Under the pieces are notes generated by a model, which was not told the origin of the DNA, searched no databases, and saw only the letters and a list, made by a program, of their open reading frames with translations. A DNA stretch of 64,000 nt. Source: Cystobacter ferrugineus (GTDB taxonomy: Bacteria; Myxococcota; Myxococcia; Myxococcales; Myxococcaceae). The DNA is taken from assembly GCF_001887355.1 (NCBI RefSeq), contig NZ_MPIN01000008.1, forward strand, positions 237,935-301,934, given 5' to 3'. Positions 1-8,320 of this stretch are shown here, piece after piece (within the stretch, counting starts at the first letter, position 1; each line of letters opens with the position of its first letter). A program made the translations under genes and the position numbers.

Positions 1-919
1 GGAGCGCCTTCACCACGGAGGCCAGGTCCATCGCGGGCGCGCCGCGCTCGGGCACCCGGAGGATCTCCGCCTGACGGGGCACGCGCACGGACTCCACGGA
101 GGCGAGCCGCTCGCCCTCGAGTTCCACGAGCAGCACCTGATGCACGTAGCTCGCCTCGGACAGCGACAGGGGCAGGGGCGAGCCGCTGTAGCGCACCCCC
201 TCGCGCCCGCCCACGCGCTGGGCCTTGTGCAGGTGCCCGAGCGCCACGTACGCCACGTCCTCGGGGAAGAGCTCCACCGGGAGCGCGTGCTGGTTGCCGC
301 CGAGGATCCGCCGCTCGCTCAGCTCGCTCAGCTCGGTGCCCACCATGTAGCAATGGCCCATGGCCACGAGTGCCTGTCCGGGCTCGCGCCGCGCCCGCGC
401 GCCATCGAGCACCTCGGCGTACACCGCGCGCACGCCCTCGATGAGCCGGTCGCCCACCTCTTCCGGGAGGAAGGGGAGATCCGCGGGCCGCAGGTAGGGC
501 ACCGCCGCCACCCACGCGCCGACCTGACCCCGGGCATCGTGCAGCGGCACCAGCAGCCGCTCCAGGCCCCGATCATCCCGGGAGCGCGTGAGACCGCCCA
601 CCACGCGCACGCCGAGCGCGGTGAGCAACGGGTCCGGCGCATCCAACCGCGCCGCCGAGTCGTGGTTGCCGCCGATGACGACGACGTCCAGCGTGGGGCA
701 GCGCTGGCGGGCCTGGGCGACGAACTCGTACCAGGCGGCCTGGGCTTCGGCGCTGGGGTTGGAGGTGTCGAAGATGTCACCGGCCACGAGCAGCGCGTCC
801 ACCTCGCGCGCCGCCAGGGTGTCGAGCAACCACGCGAGGAAGGCCGCGTGCTCGGCCTCGCGCGAGGTGTCGTACAATGAGTGTCCCAGGTGCCAGTCCG
901 ACGTGTGCAGCAGGCGCAT
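1..919 (-). CDS. sbcD: SbcD exonuclease subunit (C-terminus off the left edge)
   Basis: Nuclease subunit of the SbcCD (Mre11/Rad50-like) complex, which cleaves hairpins and trims DNA double-strand ends in the cytoplasm. It reads leftwards from ATG at 919 and leaves the window after about 306 residues, so its end is not seen. The N-terminus HTSDWHLGHSLYD is the first calcineurin-like phosphoesterase metal motif; LLVAGDIFDT (near residue 45), GGNHDS (near 81), GHCYMVG (near 186) and GHLHKAQ (near 226) supply the remaining metal and catalytic residues, in family order. The ATPase partner sbcC would be expected just beyond the left edge. It is divergent from the acyltransferase at 1168; the 248 bases between hold both promoters but I see no clear boxes. 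Confidence 0.93.
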   Translation of the reverse strand, partial: MRLLHTSDWHLGHSLYDTSREAEHAAFLAWLLDTLAAREVDALLVAGDIFDTSNPSAEAQAAWYEFVAQARQRCPTLDVVVIGGNHDSAARLDAPDPLLTALGVRVVGGLTRSRDDRGLERLLVPLHDARGQVGAWVAAVPYLRPADLPFLPEEVGDRLIEGVRAVYAEVLDGARARREPGQALVAMGHCYMVGTELSELSERRILGGNQHALPVELFPEDVAYVALGHLHKAQRVGGREGVRYSGSPLPLSLSEASYVHQVLLVELEGERLASVESVRVPRQAEILRVPERGAPAMDLASVVKAL

Positions 920-1167
920 ACCCCTCCAGGAGCGATGCGAGCGGGATGGGGGACCCCTTGCCTGCTCGCACGTTCAGGCAGCGCCAGTGTGCCCGTTGGC
1001 GCGCGTGGAGCCAAATATGGAGTTCCCCTCCCCCGTTCTCTCCCGCGCGGAGCAGGCGGGCAGGCGGCTTCGGGCGTGCGGTCCGGCGTCCGGGCGGGCA
1101 TCATGACGCGCCGCCTCCCGCTCCCCGGGGGGCCGATGTGCCCCCGCCGACCGCGAGACACCCAATA

Positions 1168-1923
1168 ATGAGGTACCTGGCCACCCTGTGGTTCTGGCTC
1201 GTCTTCCTGAGCACCGCCCCGTTCTGCACGGCGATCGGAGCGCTGATCTGGCTCGTCACCTGGCCCTTCGACCGGAACCGCAACGCGCTGCACGCCTTCG
1301 TGTGTGGCTGGTGCCACGTGCTCTACCTGTCGTGGCCGGGCTGGCGGGTGCGCATCGAGGGCCGCGAGCTGTTGCCTCCGGGGCCCTCGGTGCTCGTGGC
1401 CAACCACCAGTCCGCGTCGGACATCCTCGCGTCCATGGGGCTCAACCACCCGTTCAAGTTCGTCGCCAAGGAGGCGGTCTTCCGCACGCCGTGCGTCGGG
1501 TGGCTGATGCAGTTGATGGAGTACGTCCCGGTGAAGCGGGGCCATCCCCAGGCGATGGAGCGGATGCTGGAGGACTGCCGCGGGTGGCTGCGGCGGGGGG
1601 TGGCGGTGTTCATCTACCCGGAGGGCACCTACGCGCGCACGCGCGAGCCCCTGCCCTTCAAGCGCGGCGCCTTCCAACTGGCCATCGCGGAGCAGGTGCC
1701 CGTGGTGCCGGTGGTCATCGAGGGCACGACGGATGTCATCGCGGGGGATGGGCCGTTGATGGGGGCGAGCGCCCGGGTGCGGGTGCGCGTGCTGCCGCCG
1801 GTGCCGGCGCAGGCGCTCGGGGAGGATCCGGTGGAGCTGGCCGGACGCGTGCGCGACATGCACCTCGAGGCGCTGGGCCTGCGCGCGAAGCAGGGCGAGT
1901 CGCCCGAGCAGCGGGTGGCCTGA
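1168..1923 (+). CDS. 1-acyl-sn-glycerol-3-phosphate acyltransferase (PlsC family)
   Basis: Membrane-bound acyltransferase of 251 residues, probably acylating lysophosphatidic acid in phospholipid synthesis. An N-terminal hydrophobic segment (about residues 5-30) anchors it. NHQSASD near residue 79 is the H-x4-D catalytic motif, and YPEGTYART near 150 is the glycerolphosphate-binding EGT block; PVVPVVIEGT follows near 180. Length and motif spacing fit PlsC. The ATG at 1168 was chosen because MRYLATLWFWLVF starts directly with the membrane helix; upstream codons in frame do not look protein-like. It ends 10 bases before the convergent phzF-like gene. Other family members acylate ornithine lipids, so the exact substrate is open. 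Confidence 0.88.
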   Translation: MRYLATLWFWLVFLSTAPFCTAIGALIWLVTWPFDRNRNALHAFVCGWCHVLYLSWPGWRVRIEGRELLPPGPSVLVANHQSASDILASMGLNHPFKFVAKEAVFRTPCVGWLMQLMEYVPVKRGHPQAMERMLEDCRGWLRRGVAVFIYPEGTYARTREPLPFKRGAFQLAIAEQVPVVPVVIEGTTDVIAGDGPLMGASARVRVRVLPPVPAQALGEDPVELAGRVRDMHLEALGLRAKQGESPEQRVA

Positions 1924-1933
1924 GCCCGGGGGC

Positions 1934-2725
1934 TCACAACGTGATGTGGCCCTCGAGGTAGAGCACCGCCTGACCACCGATGCCCACGCGCTCGCCGCGA
2001 TCCTCGCACTGGAGCACGCCGCCGCGCGCGGAGAGCTGGTGGGCGAGCAACTGGCGCTTGCCCAGCACGCGTGCCCAGTAGGGCACCAGCGAGCAGTGCG
2101 CCGAGCCCGTCACCGGATCCTCCGGCACGCCCACGCGCGGCGCGAAGAAGCGCGAGACGAAGTCCGCCTCCGAGCCCCGCGCCGTCGGCACCACCGCGAA
2201 GTACTCCAGCGCGGCGAGCTTCGCCATGTCCGGCGCGAGCGCGCGCACCTGCTCCTCGGTGTCGAAGACGGCCACCAGGTCGCGCGTCACCAGGGTCTCG
2301 CGCGGCTCGGCGCCCAGGGCCTCGACGAGCCCCTCCGGCATCGCGCACGGCTCGGGCACCCAGGAGGGGAAGTCCATCTCCATCCACTCGCCCTCCTGCT
2401 GCGTCACCACCAGCGGACCCGAGCGGGAGTGGAACTCGGCCTTCTCCAGGCCTGGCGCCAGGCGCGTGAAGAGGATGTAGGCCGCGGCCAGCGTGGCATG
2501 GCCGCACAGGTCCACCTCCTGGGTGGGAGTGAACCAGCGGATCTGCCAGCCGCGCACCTCGTCGCGCAGCACGAAGGCCGTCTCGGAGAGGTTGTTCTCC
2601 GTGGCGATCGCCTGGAGCACCTCATCCGGCAGCCAGGCGTCCAGTGGACACACGGCGGCGGGGTTGCCGCCGAAGACCTGGGGAGAGAAGGCGTCGACCT
2701 GGTAGAGGCGCAGACGAGTGGGCAT
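1934..2725 (-). CDS. PhzF-family isomerase-like protein
   Basis: A 263-residue member of the PhzF family, whose founder isomerises an intermediate of phenazine synthesis; most members are uncharacterised epimerase/isomerase-like enzymes. MPTRLRLYQVDAFSPQVFGGNPAAVC is the family's standard opening; NNLSETAFVL carries the conserved Glu, DLCGHATLAAA and DPVTGSAHCSLVPYWA are the paired glycine/histidine signatures of the two lobes. Full length, no obvious defect. It sits alone with no phenazine genes nearby, so a phenazine role is not supported. It converges with the acyltransferase gene on its left. Confidence 0.9.
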   Translation of the reverse strand: MPTRLRLYQVDAFSPQVFGGNPAAVCPLDAWLPDEVLQAIATENNLSETAFVLRDEVRGWQIRWFTPTQEVDLCGHATLAAAYILFTRLAPGLEKAEFHSRSGPLVVTQQEGEWMEMDFPSWVPEPCAMPEGLVEALGAEPRETLVTRDLVAVFDTEEQVRALAPDMAKLAALEYFAVVPTARGSEADFVSRFFAPRVGVPEDPVTGSAHCSLVPYWARVLGKRQLLAHQLSARGGVLQCEDRGERVGIGGQAVLYLEGHITL

Positions 2726-2775
2726 TCGTGGCCCCTATCTACCCCACCCGGGGGGCCGTGCGAAGCCAGGGGGGC

Positions 2776-3582
2776 TCACTTGGAGGACGAGGTGAGGGCG
2801 CTGGCGAACTGCATGGCGTAGTTGACCTCCAGGCCCCCATCCACCACCAGTGTCTGGCCATTCACGTACGAGGAGCCCTCGGAGCACAGCCACTCGATGG
2901 CCTTGGCGATCTCATCCCCATCGGCCACGCGGCCCACGGGCACGGTGTCGCGCACCTTGGCCTCGAGCGTGGCCCAGGCATCGCCCATGTAGAAGCGGCT
3001 GGAGTCGGTGTCGATGTAGCCCGGGTTGACGGCGTTGACGCGGATGGCGCTCGGGGCCAGCTCGGCGGCGAGGTACTTCACCAGGATTTCCATGGCGCCC
3101 TTCATCGCGCCCAGGAAGCCATGGAAGGGCAGCGGCATGCGCGAGTCCATGCCGGACACCGCGACGATGCGGCCCTTGCGCCCCTCCATCAGCGGCACGG
3201 AGCGCTGGGCGCCCAACAGGAAGCTCTTCACCGTGACGTTGAAGGTCTTGTCCATCTGGTGGAGCTTCGTCTGCATGAGCGGCGTGAAGGCGGTGGAGGC
3301 GGCGTTGGCCACGAAGACGTCCAGTGCGCCGAACTCCTGCTGCACGAGGTCGAAGGCGGCATGGAGGCTGGCGGGCTCCAGTTGATCCGCGACGACGGTG
3401 CGGCAGCGCCGGCCGAGCGCCTCGACGTCACGGGCGAGCAGGGAAGCGGCCTCGGCGTCGCGCCGGTAGGTGGACACGATGTCATAGCCCGCCTTCGCGA
3501 GCCGCAGGGACAGCGCGCGGCCCACGCCTCGCGAGCCACCAGTGATGAGCGCCACGGGAGCAGTCGTCATACGGGCGGGCAT
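2776..3582 (-). CDS. SDR-family oxidoreductase, FabL-like, lacking the usual catalytic Tyr
   Basis: Short-chain dehydrogenase/reductase of 268 residues. The N-terminal [22 protein letters not shown] is the Rossmann TGxxxGxG cofactor loop, ANAASTAF is the NNAG-like motif, and [10 protein letters not shown] plus GQTLVVDGG are typical SDR C-terminal signatures. Similarity in layout to the enoyl-ACP reductase FabL is an inference. The active site is odd: after the serine of VAVSGMD the segment [15 protein letters not shown] retains the Lys but shows Phe/Leu and no Tyr where Y-x3-K (or Y-x6-K in FabL) is expected. The start at 3582 was chosen because GGAGGAG lies 8 bases upstream; an ATG at 3570 is an alternative. 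Divergent from the gene at 3620 with only 37 bases between. Confidence 0.82.
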   Translation of the reverse strand: MPARMTTAPVALITGGSRGVGRALSLRLAKAGYDIVSTYRRDAEAASLLARDVEALGRRCRTVVADQLEPASLHAAFDLVQQEFGALDVFVANAASTAFTPLMQTKLHQMDKTFNVTVKSFLLGAQRSVPLMEGRKGRIVAVSGMDSRMPLPFHGFLGAMKGAMEILVKYLAAELAPSAIRVNAVNPGYIDTDSSRFYMGDAWATLEAKVRDTVPVGRVADGDEIAKAIEWLCSEGSSYVNGQTLVVDGGLEVNYAMQFASALTSSSK

Positions 3583-3619
3583 AGCACCTTCTCCTCCAAG
3601 GGGTAGAGTGCGCTCCCAT

Positions 3620-4303
3620 ATGACTGTTCTCCCCGGACCCAAGTGGCTCTACCTGCACGGCTTCGCCTCGGGGCCCGAGTCCACCAAGGGCGTGAGGCTC
3701 GCCGCGCACTACGCCCGCCAGGGCATCCACCTGGAGCGGCTGAGCCTGCGCCAGCCCTCGCTCGAGCGCTTGAGCTTCGAGGCGATGGTGGGCACGGTGC
3801 GCGAGGCCATGGGGGGAGCGAGGGATCGGGCCATCCTCTTCGGCTCCAGCCTGGGAGGGCTGACCGCGTGCCACGTCGCGCAGGAGGACGCGCGGGTGTG
3901 CGCGCTCGTCCTGCTCGCGCCCGCCCTGAGCATCGCCCGGCAGATGCGGCGCACGGTGGGCGAGCCGGGCATGCGCCAGTGGCGCGAGACGGGCTGGTTG
4001 GAGATCCGCGACTACGCGGAGAAGCGACAGGCTCGGGTGCACGCCGGTCTCATCGAGGAGCTCGATGCCCTGGAGGCCCGCTCGGGAGGAGTGCCCGACG
4101 TGCGCGTGCCCACGCTCCTCATCCACGGCCGCCAGGACACCACCACCGAGATCTCCTACTCACGCGAGTGGGCCCAGGGCCGGCGCCACGTGCGGCTCGT
4201 CGAGGTGGACGATGGCCATGAGCTGGTGGCCTCGCTCGAGCGCATCGCCGCCGAAGCGGATGACTTCCTCCGCCCCTTCCTCGCCGGCCCGGCCGCCCGG
4301 TAG
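3620..4303 (+). CDS. YqiA-like alpha/beta hydrolase (UPF0227-type esterase)
   Basis: Predicted cytoplasmic serine hydrolase of 227 residues. [16 protein letters not shown] near residue 12 is the oxyanion/HG region characteristic of the YqiA esterases, [11 protein letters not shown] near 75 holds the nucleophile Ser (G-x-S-x-G), [14 protein letters not shown] carries the acid Asp and DDGHEL near 200 the catalytic His. The complete triad suggests it is active, on an unknown acyl substrate. Start at ATG 3620; longer in-frame starts would overlap the divergent SDR gene. A short inverted repeat follows the stop codon. Confidence 0.85.
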   Translation: MTVLPGPKWLYLHGFASGPESTKGVRLAAHYARQGIHLERLSLRQPSLERLSFEAMVGTVREAMGGARDRAILFGSSLGGLTACHVAQEDARVCALVLLAPALSIARQMRRTVGEPGMRQWRETGWLEIRDYAEKRQARVHAGLIEELDALEARSGGVPDVRVPTLLIHGRQDTTTEISYSREWAQGRRHVRLVEVDDGHELVASLERIAAEADDFLRPFLAGPAAR

Positions 4304-4334
4304 ACAGGCTTCGGATTTCCCGGCGGCCATTGGA

Positions 4335-4352
4335 ATGACGCGGGTGCGTCAT
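4335..4352. terminator. Small hairpin after the YqiA-like gene
   Basis: ATGACGC and GCGTCAT form a perfect 7-bp inverted repeat around a 4-base loop, followed by TCTCTTT. It lies between the stop codon at 4303 and the next start at 4370, so it may be a weak terminator for the upstream gene, or an operator for the downstream one. Confidence 0.4.
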
Positions 4353-4369
4353 CTCTTTGTGCACCCACG

Positions 4370-6301
4370 ATGCACAAAGCCAATCCGTTGATTTCGTCCG
4401 CTTGTCTGCTGGGCGTGCTGCTGGTCACGGCCTGTGAGCAGTCTTCCCCCCCGGTGGCGAAGGAGCCACCCGTCACGGAGCCCGCCCCCGCGGCGCCTCG
4501 CGATGACGTGGGTTCCGAGAAGAGCGAATCCCTTCCACCGGGAGCGATCACCGGCACCCCCACGCCGGGCTTCTCCGCGAGCAATTGCCAGGAGATGACC
4601 ACCCAGAGCGCGTCCGCGAGTGGTGATGACGGCGCGGGCAGCGTGGCCGCCAATACCCAGGACGACAACCTGGGCACGCGTTGGAGCGGACCGGGCAAGG
4701 GCGCCTGGCTCACACTCGACCTGGGCAGCGCGCAATCCCTCTCGGGCGCCGCCATTGCCTGGCACCAGGGCAGCACGCGCCAGAACCACTTCACGCTCGC
4801 CACCTCCACGGATGGCACCACCTTCACCCAGGCGTACGCCGGGGACAGCGCCCTGACGAACGAGGCCCAGACGTACGCCTTCCCCAGCGCGCGCCAGGCG
4901 CGCTACGTGCGCGTCACCGTCAATGGCAACACCGTCAATGACTGGGCCTCCATCGCCGAGGCGCGCGCGTGTGCCGGAGGAGGGACGACGCCCACTCCCA
5001 CTCCCGCGCCCACCACGGACTCGGGCCCGGCGCTGCCCCGCCAGCCGTACCTGCAGAGCGTGGGCACCACCAGCGCGCTCGTGGCCTTCCGCACCAGCAC
5101 CTCCTGCACGCCCTTCGTGCGCTTCGGCGAGGGGGCGTACCTGACGCGCTCGGCCTCGGCCACGGTCACGGGCTACCGTCACGCGGTGAAGCTGGACGGA
5201 CTGTCCCCGGGCCGCACGTACAGCTACGTGGTCGAGGCGTGTGGCTCGGTCACGGGCGTGCGGACCTTCCAGACCGCCACGGGCCCGGACGCCACGCGCG
5301 TGCACTTCACCGCCATGGGGGACTTCGGCACGGGCGGCTCGCAGCAGCGCAAGGTGCTCCAGGTGCTCACGCCTGAGCGCGCGGGCGAGTTCCTCCTCAC
5401 GCTCGGCGACAACGCGTACTCCTCCGGGACGGAGGCTGAGTTCCAGAGCAACATGTTCACCCCCATGGCGGCCCTGCTGCGGCGCACGCCCCTGTTCCCC
5501 ACCCCGGGCAACCACGAGTACCTCACCAACAACGCCCAGCCCTACCTGGACAACTTCTACCTGCCGGCCAACAACTCCGCGCGCACCGAGCGCTACTACT
5601 CGTTCGACTGGGGTCCGGTGCACTTCGTCTCGCTCGACTCCAACTGCCTGAGCTACCCCACCACCGAGTGCACCAAGGCCATCCAGCAGGACTGGGTGGC
5701 CAAGGATCTCGCCGCCACCACGCGGCCCTGGAAGATCGTCTTCTTCCACCATCCACTCTGGTCCAGCGGCGATCACGGCTCGAGCACGTCCATGCGCAAG
5801 GCGTTCGCCGCCACCTTCGAGCAGTACGGCGTGGACCTGGTGCTCACCGGGCATGATCACAACTACGAGCGCTCCAAGCCGATGAAGGGCGACGCGGTGG
5901 CGGCCTCGGGCACGCGGGGCATTCCCTACCTCGTGGTGGGCAGCGGCGGCGCCACCATCCGTCCCTTCGAGACCTCGCAGCCGAGCTGGTCCGCCTTCCG
6001 CGACGACACCAACATGGGCTACCTCGACGTGACGGTGGATGGCGGCACGCTGACGGCGAAGTTCATCACCTCCAGCAACACCGTGCGCGACAGCCTCACG
6101 CTGACCAAGACGGTGAGCGCCAACGCGAAGGCCGCCCTGAGCACCGCGACGCCGGCGTCGGACACGCCGCCGGGCCCGGTGGACAGCCCCTACCAGCAGC
6201 CCGCGTTCCTCAAGCAAGGGCCGGTGCCTCCCGCCGACACCGCGGAGTCCGTGGCGGACCAGCCCGAGCCCGCGCACCAGTTCGTTCACGATCAGCCGTG
6301 A
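4370..6301 (+). CDS. Lipoprotein purple acid phosphatase with N-terminal discoidin (F5/8 type C) domain
   Basis: Exported metallophosphoesterase of 643 residues that should hydrolyse phosphate esters at the cell surface. The signal peptide ends in a lipobox (LLVTAC, Cys near residue 22), followed by a Pro-rich spacer. Residues about 65-205 form a discoidin-like domain (NTQDDNLGTRWSGPGKG, a putative carbohydrate or ligand binder). After a TPTPTP linker comes a fibronectin-like purple acid phosphatase N-domain (LPRQPYLQSVGTTSALVAFRT), then the catalytic domain with GDFGTGG near 317, LGDNAYSSG near 344, GNHEYL near 380, FFHHPLWSSG near 458 and GHDHNYERS near 493. All metal ligands are present. 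The tail after residue 580 is low complexity. Confidence 0.9.
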   Translation: MHKANPLISSACLLGVLLVTACEQSSPPVAKEPPVTEPAPAAPRDDVGSEKSESLPPGAITGTPTPGFSASNCQEMTTQSASASGDDGAGSVAANTQDDNLGTRWSGPGKGAWLTLDLGSAQSLSGAAIAWHQGSTRQNHFTLATSTDGTTFTQAYAGDSALTNEAQTYAFPSARQARYVRVTVNGNTVNDWASIAEARACAGGGTTPTPTPAPTTDSGPALPRQPYLQSVGTTSALVAFRTSTSCTPFVRFGEGAYLTRSASATVTGYRHAVKLDGLSPGRTYSYVVEACGSVTGVRTFQTATGPDATRVHFTAMGDFGTGGSQQRKVLQVLTPERAGEFLLTLGDNAYSSGTEAEFQSNMFTPMAALLRRTPLFPTPGNHEYLTNNAQPYLDNFYLPANNSARTERYYSFDWGPVHFVSLDSNCLSYPTTECTKAIQQDWVAKDLAATTRPWKIVFFHHPLWSSGDHGSSTSMRKAFAATFEQYGVDLVLTGHDHNYERSKPMKGDAVAASGTRGIPYLVVGSGGATIRPFETSQPSWSAFRDDTNMGYLDVTVDGGTLTAKFITSSNTVRDSLTLTKTVSANAKAALSTATPASDTPPGPVDSPYQQPAFLKQGPVPPADTAESVADQPEPAHQFVHDQP

Positions 6302-6371
6302 CGGTGCACTCCGCCCGTGTCCGGAGGGCTTGCCGGTTGGCAGGCCGTCCGGACGCGGCGAGGATGGGTGG

Positions 6372-7403
6372 ATGAACCGCATGCACTGGCTGGACGCGCT
6401 CTGCGCGAGATGGGTGGTGGCGCGCCAGCCGCGCTTCTTCGAGGACGGATGGGGCTCGTCCGCCCTCCTGGAGAAGCTCACCCGGGGACCCCAGGGCTTC
6501 GCCTTCCCGGAGCTGTCCGACGTGCGGATGAGCCCGCCGCGGCGCGAGGGGCACCTGCTCGTCCAGGAAGGACGCTTTCCCAGCCCCGCGGCCGTGGGCT
6601 CGCTGCCCGCCGCCTGCCAGGAGGCGCGCTTCCAGTTGCTGCTGCCCCACGGAGCCGGCCCGCTGCCTCCGGTGTGCGTCTTCCTCGCGTCCTCGGGAGA
6701 CGAGGGCTTCGGCCTGCGCCGCTTCATCGCCCGGAAGCTGGCCCGATCGGGCGTGGGCGCGCTGCTGCTGGAGAACCCCTTCTACGGCTCGCGCCGTCCG
6801 CCCTCCCAGAAGGGCCCCGCGGTGCGCACCGTGGCGGACCTGCTGCTCATGTTCCGCGCCACGGCGGTGGAGGCAACGGCGCTGCTCGGGTGGCTGCTCG
6901 CGCGGGGACACCCCAAGGTGGGCATCTGCGGCTACAGCATGGGGGGCAGCATCGCCGCCTACGCCGCCGCCCTGTTCCCCCTGCCCGTGGCCGTCATTCC
7001 CCTGGCCGCCGCCCACGCCGCGGCCCCCGTCTTCACCGAGGGCGCGCTGTCCGCCCTCCCCGACTGGGAGACCCTGGGCCGGCCCCTGGGAAGCACCGAG
7101 GCCGCGCGCCAACGGCTCCACGAGCTGCTCTCCGCGGCGTCCACCACCGTGCTGCCGCCCCTGCCCCACCCCAAGCGGGCCATCTTCATGGCCGCGCGCC
7201 AGGATGGCTTCGTCCCCGCCGCCTCCACCCTGCGCCTGCTGCAACACTGGCGGGGAGCCGAGATGCGCTACCTGTCCGGGGGACACCTGAGCGCCTTCGT
7301 CACCGGCCGCGGCGCCATCGTCCGCGCCATCCTCGATGCCTTCTCGCGCGTCGAGGCCCTTCAACTTCCCCCCGACGACGAGCCGCCGCCGGGTCCCCCG
7401 TGA
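6372..7403 (+). CDS. ABHD18-like alpha/beta hydrolase
   Basis: 343-residue protein of the ABHD18/DUF2048-type hydrolase family, function unknown. LENPFYGSRRP near residue 130 is the hallmark of this group; GICGYSMGGSIAAYAA near 185 gives the nucleophile Ser, FMAARQDGFVPA near 270 the acid region and LSGGHLSAFV near 300 the His. No signal peptide, so probably cytoplasmic. Start at ATG 6372, with GAGG about 8 bases upstream; a GTG-type start further upstream would add only Arg/Gly-rich sequence. The gene may be cotranscribed with the phosphatase 70 bases upstream. Confidence 0.8.
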   Translation: MNRMHWLDALCARWVVARQPRFFEDGWGSSALLEKLTRGPQGFAFPELSDVRMSPPRREGHLLVQEGRFPSPAAVGSLPAACQEARFQLLLPHGAGPLPPVCVFLASSGDEGFGLRRFIARKLARSGVGALLLENPFYGSRRPPSQKGPAVRTVADLLLMFRATAVEATALLGWLLARGHPKVGICGYSMGGSIAAYAAALFPLPVAVIPLAAAHAAAPVFTEGALSALPDWETLGRPLGSTEAARQRLHELLSAASTTVLPPLPHPKRAIFMAARQDGFVPAASTLRLLQHWRGAEMRYLSGGHLSAFVTGRGAIVRAILDAFSRVEALQLPPDDEPPPGPP

Positions 7404-7415
7404 GCCCGGGCTGAC

Positions 7416-8186
7416 TCAGCGCCCGTCTCCCGCCGCCTGTCCCTGCCCGTTCCCGCGCTCCCGTCCGCCCCCCCGCCGCTCCTCGCGGCGCATCTGCTCG
7501 TACTGGGCCTGCTGGGACTCATCGAGCAGCGCCTTGATCTGCGTGTCCGTCTGCTCGCGCAACTGCCGCAGCTCCTGACGCGTGTTGCGCTGCTCCCCGC
7601 CGCTCTGCATCGCCTGGAAGAGCTCCTGGCGCCGGGTGGACTCGTTCTCCAGGTGGCGCAGGACGTCGCGCTCCTGACTGGAGCTCAACCGCGCCTCGGT
7701 GGCGAAGCGGCGCACGCGCTCGGCCTGCTGCGCCTGCGCCTGCGCCATGTTCTGCACCATCCGCTCCTGACGTTGCTGCCGCTGCTCGGTGCGCATCTCG
7801 TCCTGCACCGAGCGCATCATGCCCTTGAGGTACTCGCGTCCGCCCTCGGACTGCAGCGCCTCGCCCGCCACCATGGAGCGCACTTCCGAACGGAGCTGCT
7901 CCACCTCCGTGGCCAGGGCCGGCGGAACGGCCGCGCTCCCATCCGCCCCCGCGACCGCCGGCCGCTGCTCCAGCAGCATCAACCGCCGCGACAGGCTCAG
8001 CGCGTTCTCCTCCAGCATCTTCACCCGGAGTTCCAGGTCCTTCACCGCTTGAGGAGCGGACGCGGGGGGCGGGGAAGCAGGCGGCGGGGCAACGGGCGCC
8101 TCGCTCTCTCCTCGAGGGCTCCAGAAGGCCACGGTGAGGGCCAGCAGGGACACGGCAAGGGACGCGGGGCCAAGAAACCGGTTCAT
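7416..8186 (-). CDS. Exported coiled-coil protein of unknown function
   Basis: 256-residue protein not assigned to a family. It opens with one hydrophobic segment (MNRFLGPASLAVSLLALTVAF), a membrane anchor or signal peptide, followed by an Ala/Pro-rich stretch. Residues about 48-75 (ELRVKMLEENALSLSRRLMLLEQ) and about 115-235 are strongly heptad-patterned and Gln/Glu/Arg-rich, so the protein should form an elongated periplasmic coiled coil. EARLSSSQERDVLRHLENESTRRQELFQAM resembles the helical repeats of Spy/CpxP or zinc-resistance chaperones (LTxxQ-like), but the match is too weak to name. The C-terminus is Gly/Arg-rich. It converges with the hydrolase at 7403. Confidence 0.75.
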   Translation of the reverse strand: MNRFLGPASLAVSLLALTVAFWSPRGESEAPVAPPPASPPPASAPQAVKDLELRVKMLEENALSLSRRLMLLEQRPAVAGADGSAAVPPALATEVEQLRSEVRSMVAGEALQSEGGREYLKGMMRSVQDEMRTEQRQQRQERMVQNMAQAQAQQAERVRRFATEARLSSSQERDVLRHLENESTRRQELFQAMQSGGEQRNTRQELRQLREQTDTQIKALLDESQQAQYEQMRREERRGGGRERGNGQGQAAGDGR

Positions 8187-8320
8187 ATGACTCCCAGACG
8201 GGTCGACGCTCCTTGTATTCGATGCCCTTGCCGGATGCATCCCGCGGCAAGGGGTGGGAGTGGACGGCACACGCAAGATGACCATGGGCGGAGACAGGTG
8301 GATGTGCTCCAGATCTCCCC

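Noticed and set aside
4349-6727. Long minus-strand open frame (792 codons) opposite the phosphatase
   Set aside because: It is the antisense shadow of the phosphatase in high-GC DNA; composition is Arg/Gly/His-rich without motifs.
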